DNA of 64,000 bases from the NCBI RefSeq assembly GCF_021646545.1, contig NZ_JAKIRP010000024.1, positions 62,001-126,000 on the forward strand, in the 5' to 3' direction. Numbering within the stretch: position 1 is the stretch's first letter; the number at the start of each line of letters is the position of its first letter. The notes under the pieces were generated by a model, which saw only the letters and a list, made by a program, of their open reading frames with translations, was not told the origin of the DNA and did no database searches. The translations under genes were made by a program, and so were the position numbers. Origin of the DNA: Chitinophaga filiformis. GTDB lineage: Bacteria; Bacteroidota; Bacteroidia; Chitinophagales; Chitinophagaceae. Below are positions 34,488-44,374 of the stretch, piece after piece.

Positions 34488-35234
34488 ATGCGTATTAGCG
34501 GCGTACAGCTTTTTATTTTCCCCCACGCGGGTGGAAGCGAGATCTCCTATGTTTCTGTAGAGAAAGAGCTGCTGCCTGAAACTGTGACAGCTACCATCTG
34601 TTACGCGGGAAGGGGTAGGAGGATACATGAGCCCTTTCAGAAAGACATGCATGCTATGGCAATGGACTGTATGAAGATAGTGCAGCAGAAAAGAAAGGAA
34701 GAACTGCCACTGGTGTTCCTCGGCCATAGCCTCGGTTCTCTCATTGCCTTCGAAACGATGAACTGTATGCGGCATTATGGCGTAAATCTGCCGGAACTGG
34801 TGTTCTTTTCCGGGAGAAAAGGGCCCACCGCTACAGAAAGAAGCAACAGGTCTTTATTGCCCGATGAAGAACTGCTGGCCTGTCTTTCCCGCATGGGAGG
34901 CATTCCTGAGTCTTTTCTGCAGCATCCGGACTTTCTCTCCTTCTATCTGCCGATCATCAGAAATGACCTCCGCCTGAATGACACCTATTGTTATGAGCAA
35001 CGTGAATCGTTCGATATACCCTTCGTTGTTATGAATGGAACGGAAGACGAGCATGTAGGCCCCGAGCCTGCGCTTTCATGGAAAGAGCACACGACGGCGG
35101 CCTGTTACCAGGAGTGGCTGGAAGGTAACCATTTCTATTTTTCGGATGCCGCAACTTTCAGCCGGACATTATCCAAATACTTCAGTATGCATTTCCCGCA
35201 TTTGCAGCTGTCCCGCTATAAAGAATGTATTTAA
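34488..35234 (+). CDS. Type II thioesterase of the PKS-NRPS cluster
   Basis: This 248-residue alpha/beta hydrolase removes wrong or stalled acyl groups from carrier proteins. It begins with the typical LFIFPHAGGSEISYVSV segment, has the nucleophile elbow GHSLG (Ser near residue 86) and a C-terminal GNHFYF containing the catalytic His. The Asp is probably in NGTEDEHVGP. It is the first gene that clearly belongs to the biosynthetic cluster, 25 bp ahead of the first PKS gene, as editing thioesterases often are. Confidence 0.92.
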   Translation: MRISGVQLFIFPHAGGSEISYVSVEKELLPETVTATICYAGRGRRIHEPFQKDMHAMAMDCMKIVQQKRKEELPLVFLGHSLGSLIAFETMNCMRHYGVNLPELVFFSGRKGPTATERSNRSLLPDEELLACLSRMGGIPESFLQHPDFLSFYLPIIRNDLRLNDTYCYEQRESFDIPFVVMNGTEDEHVGPEPALSWKEHTTAACYQEWLEGNHFYFSDAATFSRTLSKYFSMHFPHLQLSRYKECI

Positions 35235-35259
35235 CCCTCTATCAACCAATTTAACTATT

Positions 35260-38200
35260 GTGAAAACAGCAACCCAGTCTACATCCCATGATACGCTTAG
35301 CAGTCTACAGAAGTCGTTTCTGATCATCCGGAACCTTGAAAGAAAACTGCAGGAAGAGAAGAACCGTGACCCCTTGTCAGAAGAAATAGCGGTGGTAGGG
35401 ATGGCGTGTCACCTGCCCGGTGGCATCCGTTCAGTACAGGACTTCTGGGATGCCTTGCTGACGGGGGAAGACCTGATCGCTGACAATGGTTTAACCGCCC
35501 GCTGGCAGGACATGGGACAGTCCGAAAGTTCTGTCCATCGCGCTATGCCGCATGCGGGCCTGCTTGACGACATCACATTGTTTGATAACGAATATTTTCA
35601 CATTTCCCCGGCAGAGGCCAGATATATCGATCCGCAGCAGCGGCAGCTGCTGATGACGGTAGCCAATGCCCTTGCCGATGCAGGTATAGCGCCGGAATCG
35701 CTCAAAGGGTCTGATACCGGCGTATTCACCGGCATCAGCGCTTTTGACTACAGCCTGCATATCATGCAGCAGGATGACAAGTACAGGGTGGACCCTTACC
35801 TGGGCAGTGGCAATTCGCTCAGTGGCGCCAGCGGCCGTATATCTTACTGTTACGGTTTTCATGGTCCCTGTCTGAGTATCGATACCGCCTGCTCTTCTTC
35901 ACTTGTAGCTTTGCACCAGGGTGCTGAAAGCCTGAAAAGGCATGAATGCGGGATCGCTATTGTGGGTGGCGTAAACCTGGTATTATCTCCTTATCTGCAG
36001 GCCAGCCTTACAGATGCCGGCATGTTATCGCCAGACGGGCGTTGCAAGGCCTTTGATGACAGCGCGAATGGTTATGTGCGTTCTGAAGGTTGCCTGACCG
36101 TTGTATTAAAAAGATTATCGGATGCGGTAAAAGACGGAGACCGTATCTATGCATGTATTAAAGGTTCTGCCGTGGCACAGGATGGCGCCAGCGGCGGCCT
36201 GACCGTTCCTGACCCTGCGAGCCAGGCGAAGGTGATCCGTAATGCCCTGCGTGCCGCAGGCATGCAGCCGGAAGAGATCAGCTTTATTGAAGGTCATGGT
36301 ACCGGTACGTCACTGGGCGATCCGGTAGAGGCAGAAGGCTTAAAACAGGTATTCGGCAGCCGTAAAGGAGGAGAGAAGCTGCTGATGGGCTCCGTGAAGA
36401 GTAATGTAGGCCACCTGGAAGCGGCCGCCGGACTGGCAGGTTTTATGAAAGCCTGCCTGAGTATCTATCATAGACAATTGCCTCCTCATTTGCATTTCCA
36501 GCAGCCGAATCATCATATCGATTGGGAACATATGCCTTTCCGTGTCAATAAACACGTATACGGATTCACAGATAAAGATGCACGTATAAGCGGAGGCGTT
36601 AGCTCCTTTGGTTTTACCGGCACTATCGCTCATTGCATAGTGACCGCCTGTGAAGCAACACCTTCCATCAAGGCAAAGCAGCTACCTGCGCCGCATTTCC
36701 AGCAGAAGTCGCACTGGCTGGGAAATCTGCCCGGAAAATCTGCCGCTGCTTGTTTTAACATACAGTGGAAGCCACTGACTGCGCTGGAAGAGAAAGGCAC
36801 CCCGCAGCAATACATATATATCGAAACTGGTGCAGGAACAGCTGTCGTCAGGGAACAGTTCATGCAAAATAATGAGAGCAGTACATTGGCGCCTGAGCAG
36901 GTGCTGATGCTGGATAGTATTGTGCCAGCTCCCCGCCCGTACCCGCTTTGCCTGGTATACGATATCAGCACATTGCAGGAGACGGATGCCGGGGAAATGA
37001 AACATGTTTACCAGCAGTTACTGCACTTCCTTCAAACTGTACAACAGCTTAGCCATATACCGGAAACCATTCTTTTTATTACCCGTCATGCGTTCAATGC
37101 ACCGGGCACCAATGATGTAAATGCATTACAATACAGCCTGACCGCTTTCATCAGATCAGCGTCTCTGGAAATGCGTGGCCCCGCTATGCTGGTGCTGGAC
37201 ATAGATACGACGCTGCCAGATCAGGCTTTCATCAACAACTACATACAGCAATCCTATTACAGGGAGATAGCCGGCAGGAATGGCGGGATCTGGTATCCCG
37301 CTCTCGGGGTCACAGGACTTTCACCTGCAGTGGAAATTACCTGCGATCCGGATGGTACTTATCTCATCACCGGAGGTAAGGGCTCTTTGGGAGCACACCT
37401 GGCCGAGTGGATGCTGCATAAGGGTGCAGGTACGGTAATCGTTACCGGAAGAAGCGCAGGCAGCCCGACGCATAATGATCGTATTGTTTACAAACAACTG
37501 GACGTAACGGATGAAAACGCAGTGCGAGACTTCGGTGACTGGCTGCGCATGGAAAGGAAAGTACTGAAGGGCATTGTGCATGCAGCTGGTACGAACAGCC
37601 GGTGTTTGCAAAGCAGGATGTCTGCCGATGATATCATGTATGTGGCCGCACCCAAGGTCACAGGTTTGCAGCACCTGACCACTTATCTGCCTTTGGAAGG
37701 ACTGGATTTCCTGGTGACCTACTCGTCCATTGCCGCCGTGTGGGGATCGGGCATGTTGTCTCATTACGCTGCCGCGAATGCCTATATGGATGCTTTTGTG
37801 CTCCAACTCAGGAAACGTGGTATTCCGGCGAAGACCATCGACTGGGGCCCGTGGAAAGACAGCAATATGATGCTTGAAGCGGAGAACAGTGCTGACCTGC
37901 TGAAGGAGTCTGGTGTGCCGCCTTTTAATGCAGGCGCGGTACGCAGGGTATATGCTTCTCTGCTGGTAGCAGATGCTCCGCAGCTGGTGTATGTATGCCT
38001 TGACAATGCCCGTTTTATTGCGATGATGGAAATGCAGGGCGCTATGGCCTTCTGGGAGAATCTGCGGCCTGTGGAAGAGGCAGTGGAAACGCCGGCAGCA
38101 GGAAAGACAGATCTGTCATTGATCGCAGATGATGTAGAAAGAGAAGACATCATAAAACAGGAATTACTCCGGCTGGTGAAACAGGTGCTGGCAATCGGCG

Positions 38201-38478
38201 ATGATGAACAGGTAGACCTCAGCAGGAGCTTCAGTGATATGGGTATGGACTCTATCCTGCTGGTGAAATATGTACAGTGCATCAATGCACAGTTGGGACT
38301 GAACGCAACCACCAATATGCTGTTCAATTATCCCACCATCAATGGCTTGTCGGTTTATGTGAACAGCCGTTTTAAAAAGGCTGTGACAGCACCGGTAAAA
38401 GCAACCATCAGCAGTCTCTATGATATGAGTGATGAGGAGGTATTAAAAATGGTTAGTGAAGAAATGCAAAAATATTAA
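35260..38478 (+). CDS. AT-less PKS module: KS-KR-ACP
   Basis: This 1072-residue type I PKS module starts at a GTG at 35260; longer in-frame starts lie inside the thioesterase gene. The KS (about 41-467) has the Cys211 nucleophile (DTACSSS), His346 (GHGTGT) and His385 (NVGHLEAAAG). A linker of 230 residues without AT motifs (no GHSxG) follows. The KR (about 700-900) has YLITGGKGSLG and catalytic SHYAAANAYMDAF. The ACP has GMDSI with phosphopantetheine Ser998. It condenses a malonyl unit supplied by a trans AT and reduces the beta-keto to hydroxyl. There is no loading domain, so the starter (perhaps fatty acyl) arrives from elsewhere. Confidence 0.93.
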   Translation: MKTATQSTSHDTLSSLQKSFLIIRNLERKLQEEKNRDPLSEEIAVVGMACHLPGGIRSVQDFWDALLTGEDLIADNGLTARWQDMGQSESSVHRAMPHAGLLDDITLFDNEYFHISPAEARYIDPQQRQLLMTVANALADAGIAPESLKGSDTGVFTGISAFDYSLHIMQQDDKYRVDPYLGSGNSLSGASGRISYCYGFHGPCLSIDTACSSSLVALHQGAESLKRHECGIAIVGGVNLVLSPYLQASLTDAGMLSPDGRCKAFDDSANGYVRSEGCLTVVLKRLSDAVKDGDRIYACIKGSAVAQDGASGGLTVPDPASQAKVIRNALRAAGMQPEEISFIEGHGTGTSLGDPVEAEGLKQVFGSRKGGEKLLMGSVKSNVGHLEAAAGLAGFMKACLSIYHRQLPPHLHFQQPNHHIDWEHMPFRVNKHVYGFTDKDARISGGVSSFGFTGTIAHCIVTACEATPSIKAKQLPAPHFQQKSHWLGNLPGKSAAACFNIQWKPLTALEEKGTPQQYIYIETGAGTAVVREQFMQNNESSTLAPEQVLMLDSIVPAPRPYPLCLVYDISTLQETDAGEMKHVYQQLLHFLQTVQQLSHIPETILFITRHAFNAPGTNDVNALQYSLTAFIRSASLEMRGPAMLVLDIDTTLPDQAFINNYIQQSYYREIAGRNGGIWYPALGVTGLSPAVEITCDPDGTYLITGGKGSLGAHLAEWMLHKGAGTVIVTGRSAGSPTHNDRIVYKQLDVTDENAVRDFGDWLRMERKVLKGIVHAAGTNSRCLQSRMSADDIMYVAAPKVTGLQHLTTYLPLEGLDFLVTYSSIAAVWGSGMLSHYAAANAYMDAFVLQLRKRGIPAKTIDWGPWKDSNMMLEAENSADLLKESGVPPFNAGAVRRVYASLLVADAPQLVYVCLDNARFIAMMEMQGAMAFWENLRPVEEAVETPAAGKTDLSLIADDVEREDIIKQELLRLVKQVLAIGDDEQVDLSRSFSDMGMDSILLVKYVQCINAQLGLNATTNMLFNYPTINGLSVYVNSRFKKAVTAPVKATISSLYDMSDEEVLKMVSEEMQKY

Positions 38479-38485
38479 GCACCCT

Positions 38486-41400
38486 ATGGAAAATATTGAG
38501 CTGGTAAAAAAGTTATACGAAAGGCTGAAGATAGCGGAAGAACGTATCGTAACGCTGGAGAAAAAGGAGGACATGCCTGTTGCCATTGTTGGCATGTCCT
38601 GCCGTTTTCCCGGCGCGGAAAATATAGCGGCATTCTGGGATAATCTGTGCCAGGCTAAGGACGCCGTTGCCGAAGTGCCGGCAACACGCTGGAATGCGGC
38701 GCGCTTTTATGATAAGAACCCTGATGCGCCAGGCAAGTCTTATTGCACCAAAGGCGCTTTTATTGATGATGTAAAAGGATTTGATGCGGCCTTTTTCCGG
38801 ATCAATCCTGCCGAGGCCAGGCAGATGTCGCCTCAGCAGCGTATACTGCTGGAAACCACCTGGCAGGCGCTGGAAGCAGCGAACATCCCGCCGGGTAGTC
38901 TGAACGGTACAGACACTGCAGTATTCCTGAGTATATCTGACGATCAGTACAGACACCTTGCAGCAGGTGGGAATGTGGACGGTATCTCACATTTCTCTGT
39001 AACAGGTAATGCGATATCTACCGCTGGTGGAAGGATCGCTTATCAGCTGGGACTGACCGGTGCAAACATGGTGGTTGATACCGCCTGTTCTTCTTCCCTG
39101 GTAGCGGTCGACCTCGCGGTACGCGAGCTCCGTTCCGGTAAGACCAACGTTGCCATAGCCGGTGGGGTGAACCTTTTCCTGACACCTTTCGGACATATCT
39201 CTCTTTCCAAAACCAGGGCCCTCTCAGAAGACGGGCGTTGTAAAGCGTTCGATGCATCGGCAGATGGATACGGACGCGGCGAAGGATGTGGTATAGTGGT
39301 GCTGAAAAGATATGATGACGCGGTGAAAGATGGCGATCATATTATCGCCGTAATCAAAGGGACGGGGGTAAATCAGGATGGCGCGAGTAATGGTATGACG
39401 GCGCCGAATGGACTGGCGCAGGAAAGATTGTTACAATCAGTGCTCAATAAAGCGAATGTAGATCCTACCGATGTGCTGTACGTAGAAACACATGGTACAG
39501 GTACTAAACTCGGCGATCCTATTGAAGCAGAGGCATTGCAACAGGCTTATATCAGGGACAATAAACGGAAACATCCGCTCTACATAGGTAGTGTGAAGAC
39601 CAATATTGGTCACCTGGAATCGGCTGCTGGTATTGCGGCGCTGATAAAAACGGCCTTATGCCTGTATCATAAAAAAATACCGGCCAGCCTGCACTATCAC
39701 AACCCTAATCCTGTTATCAGCTGGCATGAGCAGGTAAAAGTGGCGACAAGACTTATTGATATGCCGAAAGCCGAAAATCGTCTGGCAGCAGTCAGCTCAT
39801 TTGGGTTCAGTGGCACGAATGTGCATATGATATTGCAGGCGGCAGAACAGGAGTATAGTAATCCCTATCCGGATGAATGTGCAGTGTTACTGCTCTCTGC
39901 CCGTTCTGCAAAAGCGCTGAAGAAGCTGGCAGCGGCATATGTTGATTATCTTGGGAACACAGCCGCTGCTTTGCCTGATATAGCTTATACAGCCCTGCAT
40001 TGCAGGGACCATTTCGAAGAGCGGGTAGCAGTGATAGCGGAAGATAAGCCGGCGGCTGCGCGATTGCTGGAGTTGCTGATAACCGGCGCTGATGAAAGAC
40101 TATTCGTATCACCCGGAATGACACACAGTCATTGCACATTGCTGCAGGAAGACGCACAGCAGTTCCTGTCGGGTAAAAAAGAACATAACTATTCGCTACG
40201 CGGTACGCAGGTACCTATTCCTGTTTATCAGTTTGATCATGAAGAGTTCTGGGTGGACGACAGTCTGTACCGCTCAGCCGAAGGGCCCACCCATGAAGTG
40301 GCTAAGGCTACACCTGCGGTAGCGGTGGAAGACGCGTCAATTGCATTGTACGTGGACAGGATCGTTGGGGAGATCACAGAAATGAACGCGGGCACATTTG
40401 GAGACGCGGATGATTTCTTTGGCATGGGCATGGACTCTATTATGATCATGCACCTGCGCGAACGCATCCTTGAAGATAAGCAGGTGAATATTGACATATC
40501 CCTGTTTTATGACAAACTAAATACACCCGGTAAATTAAAAGAATATCTGTTGGCGGCAGCACCCGGCGCCTTGACAGTAAAGAAGACAGTGGAAGCTGCT
40601 TTTGTACCTTATAAAGTGCCGGAGATAACAGCAGATCAGACTACAGATGGCAAAGACGCTGCATTACAGGCTTTGGTGAATGATGTAGTAAAGAACAGCA
40701 GCAGCTCCAAACAACAGACACAAGCTTACCGCCAGTACCTGGCTAATAACCGCAACATAGCAGGCTTTAAGCCCCGCTGGAAAGAGATGGTATACCAGCC
40801 GGTGGCCGCAAAAGCGGAAGGGGCTTATATATGGGATAGCGAAGAGCATCGCTACCTCGATTTCACCATGGGATTTGGCGTACACCTCTTCGGTTACAAC
40901 CCCTCATTTGTCAATCAACATCTGCAGGAAGTACTTGAAAATAAATTGTTTCTCGGTGCTTTGAGTCCGCGGGCAGGGGAACTGGCCATGCGCATCTGTA
41001 ACATCACCGGCAACGAGCGTGCGGCCTTTTATAACACAGGAACAGAAGCTGTGATGGTGGCCCTCAGGCTGGCCAGGGCCGTGACGCAGAAGAACAGGAT
41101 CGTGCTCTTCTCCGGTTCCTATCATGGCACCTTTGATGGCATACTGGCGCGGCAGGGCAAAGACATCTATGGCGAACCGCTGGCGCCGGGTGTGAGCACT
41201 TCGGTTAGTCAGGATGTGCTGGTATTGCGTTATGGTAATGAGGAAGACCTGGAAGTGATTGCAGGCATGGCGGAAGAAATCGCAGCTGTACTGGTAGAGC
41301 CGGTGCAGAGCCGCCGGCCGGATTTCTTCCCCGAACAATTCCTGCAGCAGCTGTCAGGCATTACAACACAGCACAACATTGCGCTGATATTTGATGAAGT

Positions 41401-43366
41401 GATATCCGGGTTCAGGTTTGCCATCAATGGCATTCGTGCCTTTACAGACGTAAGGCCTGATATTTCTGTATATGGTAAGATCATCGGTGGTGGAGTACCC
41501 ATCGGTGTAGTGGCAGGAAAGAGGCGTTTCCTGGATGCTGTGGATGGCGGCTTCTGGACTTACGGCGATCAGTCACATCCTACAGTGATGAATACGTTTG
41601 TAGCAGGTACTTTCTGTCACCATCCTCTGGCCATGGAAGCAGGTATCCATGTATTGAACCACCTGGAAGCCAACCCTGACATCTACCGGCAGCTGGAGCA
41701 AACCACCGGTAGCATCTGCGAAGAATTGAACACCTTCTTCAAAAGCAGGCATCTGCCTGTCAGCATGGTGCATTTCGGATCACTGTTCCGTTTTGTGCTG
41801 AAAGGTAATTACGAACTGTTGTTCTATAAACTGCTGGCGAAAGGTATCTATATCTGGGAAGGCAGGAACTGTTACGTGTCCACCGCGCATACTGCTGCCG
41901 ATATCCGTTACCTGATCGATGCGGTAAAAGAAAGTTGTATGGAGTTGCTGCAGGACGAATTGATCACCGCAACGGAAGAAGAAGCGTTGCCTGAAATAAG
42001 ACTCTCTGCTGCGCAGCAGAACATCTGGTGGGCATGGCAACTGCAGCAGGAATCGGCATTGTTTAATCTGTCGGAAACCATGTTGATTGAAAATGGTTTC
42101 CTGCCTGATAAATTCGAAGCAGCCTGCCACCTGCTGACGCAAAGACATGAAATATTACGCACTGTCTTCTATGAAAAAGACGGTGTGCCCTGGCAGCGAA
42201 CCGTATCTGACAGGCAATTCAGGCTTACCTGGATGGACCTGCCGGAAGACGACAGTGCAGCAGAACAGCTGCTGCAGGAGAAGGGCCAGGAGCCTTTCAG
42301 GCCGGATGACGACTGGTTATGGCGGGTGGCAGTCAGTGAAAGGAAGAATGGCGCATACCTGGTGACGATCACCCTGCACCATATCATTTGTGATGGGTGG
42401 TCCATGGAGGTGCTTTTCAATGACCTGATCGATCTGTACAATGCATTGATAAAAGAAGAGACCATTAAAGGTGTTGGTGCATTACAGTACCGGCACTATG
42501 TGCAGGAAGAGCAGGAAAGTATGCAGAATGAAGCGCTGCGTACCTTTTGGCAGCAACAGGTGAAAGATATTGAATTACTGCATATTCCGGGATCGACCAC
42601 TGAAGGTGCCCCGGGAAATGGAGAGTTCTCGTTGACGATCAAGGGCCAGCATTACGCCGGTATCCGGCAGCTGGCCACTGATCTTAATCTGAGCGTGTTT
42701 ACCATCATCACAGCGGTGACCCAGTTACTGTTATACAGTTATACCGGCGCAACAGACATTACCACCGGCACGCCTGTTACAGGTCGAAGCAAGGCGAAGT
42801 GGCATAAGCTCATAGGGCATTTCCTTAATATACTGGTACTGCGTACGCAGCTTAAAAAAGAAGAGACCTTCACTGAACTGCTGCAAAGACTCAAGCTACA
42901 CCTGCTGGAGATGTTCGAGAAGCAGGATTACTCTTTCGAAACACTAAAAAACGAGTGCTGGGACCGGCGTGATGGCGAACAGCATCCCTTCTTTGAAATA
43001 GAAATATCACTGCAGAACTTCAGGCTGAAGCGGCACCATACTTCGAGGGACTTTAGTGGCTTGTCGGTGAACACGTTGAAGGGATTGTCCGTAGACCCGA
43101 GAAAGTACCCGATGGAATTCCGCTTTGATGAAGGGCATGACGATATCGAGCTGCAGATACATTACGATACTGGTCGCTATCCCGCAGCATTGGTGAAGGA
43201 AATGCTGGAAGACTGGCAGTTGTTACTGGAGCTGGCCTGTACAGGCAGAGACGAATCGCTGGCCGCATTGACAGGAAAGCTGAAGGAACTCCGTGCCGGC
43301 AGAACTAAACAGGCATTGCATTCCCGCCGTAGTGAGAACTTTTTGAAATTAACCACAACAAAATAA
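38486..43366 (+). CDS. PKS-aminotransferase-NRPS hybrid: KS-(AT remnant)-ACP-AMT-C
   Basis: This protein has about 1626 residues; ATG 38486 lies 7 bp after the previous stop, and an upstream ATG at 38456 overlaps it. The KS has Cys201 (DTACSSS), ETHGTGTKLGDP and TNIGHLESAAG. Between KS and ACP only about 150 residues remain, ending in the post-AT linker VPIPVYQFDHEEFW, so the AT was lost. The ACP has Ser651 (GMDSI). A class III PLP aminotransferase (about 740-1160) has NTGTEAVMVA and Lys998 (YGKIIGGG), like the AMT domains of iturin-type synthases that make beta-amino acyl chains. The final C domain has HHIICDGWS (His1298). It elongates, transaminates the beta-keto group and passes the chain to the first amino acid. 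Confidence 0.92.
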   Translation: MENIELVKKLYERLKIAEERIVTLEKKEDMPVAIVGMSCRFPGAENIAAFWDNLCQAKDAVAEVPATRWNAARFYDKNPDAPGKSYCTKGAFIDDVKGFDAAFFRINPAEARQMSPQQRILLETTWQALEAANIPPGSLNGTDTAVFLSISDDQYRHLAAGGNVDGISHFSVTGNAISTAGGRIAYQLGLTGANMVVDTACSSSLVAVDLAVRELRSGKTNVAIAGGVNLFLTPFGHISLSKTRALSEDGRCKAFDASADGYGRGEGCGIVVLKRYDDAVKDGDHIIAVIKGTGVNQDGASNGMTAPNGLAQERLLQSVLNKANVDPTDVLYVETHGTGTKLGDPIEAEALQQAYIRDNKRKHPLYIGSVKTNIGHLESAAGIAALIKTALCLYHKKIPASLHYHNPNPVISWHEQVKVATRLIDMPKAENRLAAVSSFGFSGTNVHMILQAAEQEYSNPYPDECAVLLLSARSAKALKKLAAAYVDYLGNTAAALPDIAYTALHCRDHFEERVAVIAEDKPAAARLLELLITGADERLFVSPGMTHSHCTLLQEDAQQFLSGKKEHNYSLRGTQVPIPVYQFDHEEFWVDDSLYRSAEGPTHEVAKATPAVAVEDASIALYVDRIVGEITEMNAGTFGDADDFFGMGMDSIMIMHLRERILEDKQVNIDISLFYDKLNTPGKLKEYLLAAAPGALTVKKTVEAAFVPYKVPEITADQTTDGKDAALQALVNDVVKNSSSSKQQTQAYRQYLANNRNIAGFKPRWKEMVYQPVAAKAEGAYIWDSEEHRYLDFTMGFGVHLFGYNPSFVNQHLQEVLENKLFLGALSPRAGELAMRICNITGNERAAFYNTGTEAVMVALRLARAVTQKNRIVLFSGSYHGTFDGILARQGKDIYGEPLAPGVSTSVSQDVLVLRYGNEEDLEVIAGMAEEIAAVLVEPVQSRRPDFFPEQFLQQLSGITTQHNIALIFDEVISGFRFAINGIRAFTDVRPDISVYGKIIGGGVPIGVVAGKRRFLDAVDGGFWTYGDQSHPTVMNTFVAGTFCHHPLAMEAGIHVLNHLEANPDIYRQLEQTTGSICEELNTFFKSRHLPVSMVHFGSLFRFVLKGNYELLFYKLLAKGIYIWEGRNCYVSTAHTAADIRYLIDAVKESCMELLQDELITATEEEALPEIRLSAAQQNIWWAWQLQQESALFNLSETMLIENGFLPDKFEAACHLLTQRHEILRTVFYEKDGVPWQRTVSDRQFRLTWMDLPEDDSAAEQLLQEKGQEPFRPDDDWLWRVAVSERKNGAYLVTITLHHIICDGWSMEVLFNDLIDLYNALIKEETIKGVGALQYRHYVQEEQESMQNEALRTFWQQQVKDIELLHIPGSTTEGAPGNGEFSLTIKGQHYAGIRQLATDLNLSVFTIITAVTQLLLYSYTGATDITTGTPVTGRSKAKWHKLIGHFLNILVLRTQLKKEETFTELLQRLKLHLLEMFEKQDYSFETLKNECWDRRDGEQHPFFEIEISLQNFRLKRHHTSRDFSGLSVNTLKGLSVDPRKYPMEFRFDEGHDDIELQIHYDTGRYPAALVKEMLEDWQLLLELACTGRDESLAALTGKLKELRAGRTKQALHSRRSENFLKLTTTK

Positions 43367-43373
43367 ACTCCCC

Positions 43374-44372
43374 ATGCAGTTTCAGAGACAGCAATTTTCA
43401 TTAAAAGATGTGAAACCAAAACCCATTGATCTGGCGGGTGACCTCATTGATAAAACACCAGGTTTCCCTGTGCGTTACGAACCCGCTATGGATGGCGTCT
43501 CGTTAAGATCATGGCTGGCTGGGCACCAGGATGAAGTGGCGGAAGATCTGAAAGTGCATGGCGCTATCTTATTCAGAGGTTTTGACGTGCCGGACAGAAA
43601 TGCGTTCCAGGATGTAATGGGGGCGTTTAATGAAGAATTCCTTTCTTATAAAGACCGCTCTTCCCCACGAACGGAAGTAAAAGAGAACCTGTACACGTCT
43701 ACAGAACATCCGGCTGATCAGGTCATTAATATGCATAACGAATTGTCTTATTCTCATACCTGGCCGCTGAGGATCGCTTTTTATTGTTCCAAAGAGCCAG
43801 CTGAGAAAGGCGAGACACCTGTGGCGGATGTACGCAAAGTATTGCAACGCCTGCCTGCGGAACTGGTAAGCGTGTTCAAAGAAAAGGGAATACTATACCG
43901 AAGACTGCTGCAGAAGGGCGTAGGCTTATCGTGGCAGGAAGTATTCCAGACAGAAGACCGCGCAGTGGTGGAGGAACATTGTAAAGCATATGGACAGGAA
44001 TTTACCTGGAGCGGTAATGACCGGCTGGAGATCAGGTGGCGCCGTCCGGCTGTGAGAACGCACCCGGTCACCGGAGAAGATATCTGGTTCAACCACGGAT
44101 ACTTCTTCAATTTCCTGGCCCTCGCGCCCGAGATAAGGGCTGCCTTTTCCAGCAGTGATGAATTGCCTTTTAATACCTATTACGGAGATGGTTCTTCTAT
44201 CGAAGCCGAATACCTGGAGCTTATTCACGCCGCCTACCAGGAGGAGTGTGTCTATTTTCCATGGAAAAGAAAGGATATCCTGCTGATGGATAATATGCTG
44301 GTTGCGCATGGGCGTAATTCTTTCAAAGGTGCGCGAGAGATCAATGTAATCATGATGAAACCTATCAGATAA
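43374..44372 (+). CDS. TauD/SyrP-like Fe(II)/2-oxoglutarate hydroxylase 1
   Basis: This 332-residue non-haem iron dioxygenase of the TauD superfamily is of the SyrP type that hydroxylates Asp at the beta carbon on a carrier protein. The iron triad is visible: His121 and Glu123 (MHNELSYSH) and distal His312 (VAHGRNSF); the 2-oxoglutarate-binding Arg follows in the C-terminal region (KGARE). It is set between an ORF ending in C and an NRPS beginning with a C-like domain before an Asx A domain (7-bp and 2-bp gaps). The Asx residue of the next module is therefore the likely substrate. Confidence 0.88.
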   Translation: MQFQRQQFSLKDVKPKPIDLAGDLIDKTPGFPVRYEPAMDGVSLRSWLAGHQDEVAEDLKVHGAILFRGFDVPDRNAFQDVMGAFNEEFLSYKDRSSPRTEVKENLYTSTEHPADQVINMHNELSYSHTWPLRIAFYCSKEPAEKGETPVADVRKVLQRLPAELVSVFKEKGILYRRLLQKGVGLSWQEVFQTEDRAVVEEHCKAYGQEFTWSGNDRLEIRWRRPAVRTHPVTGEDIWFNHGYFFNFLALAPEIRAAFSSSDELPFNTYYGDGSSIEAEYLELIHAAYQEECVYFPWKRKDILLMDNMLVAHGRNSFKGAREINVIMMKPIR

Positions 44373-44374
44373 TA

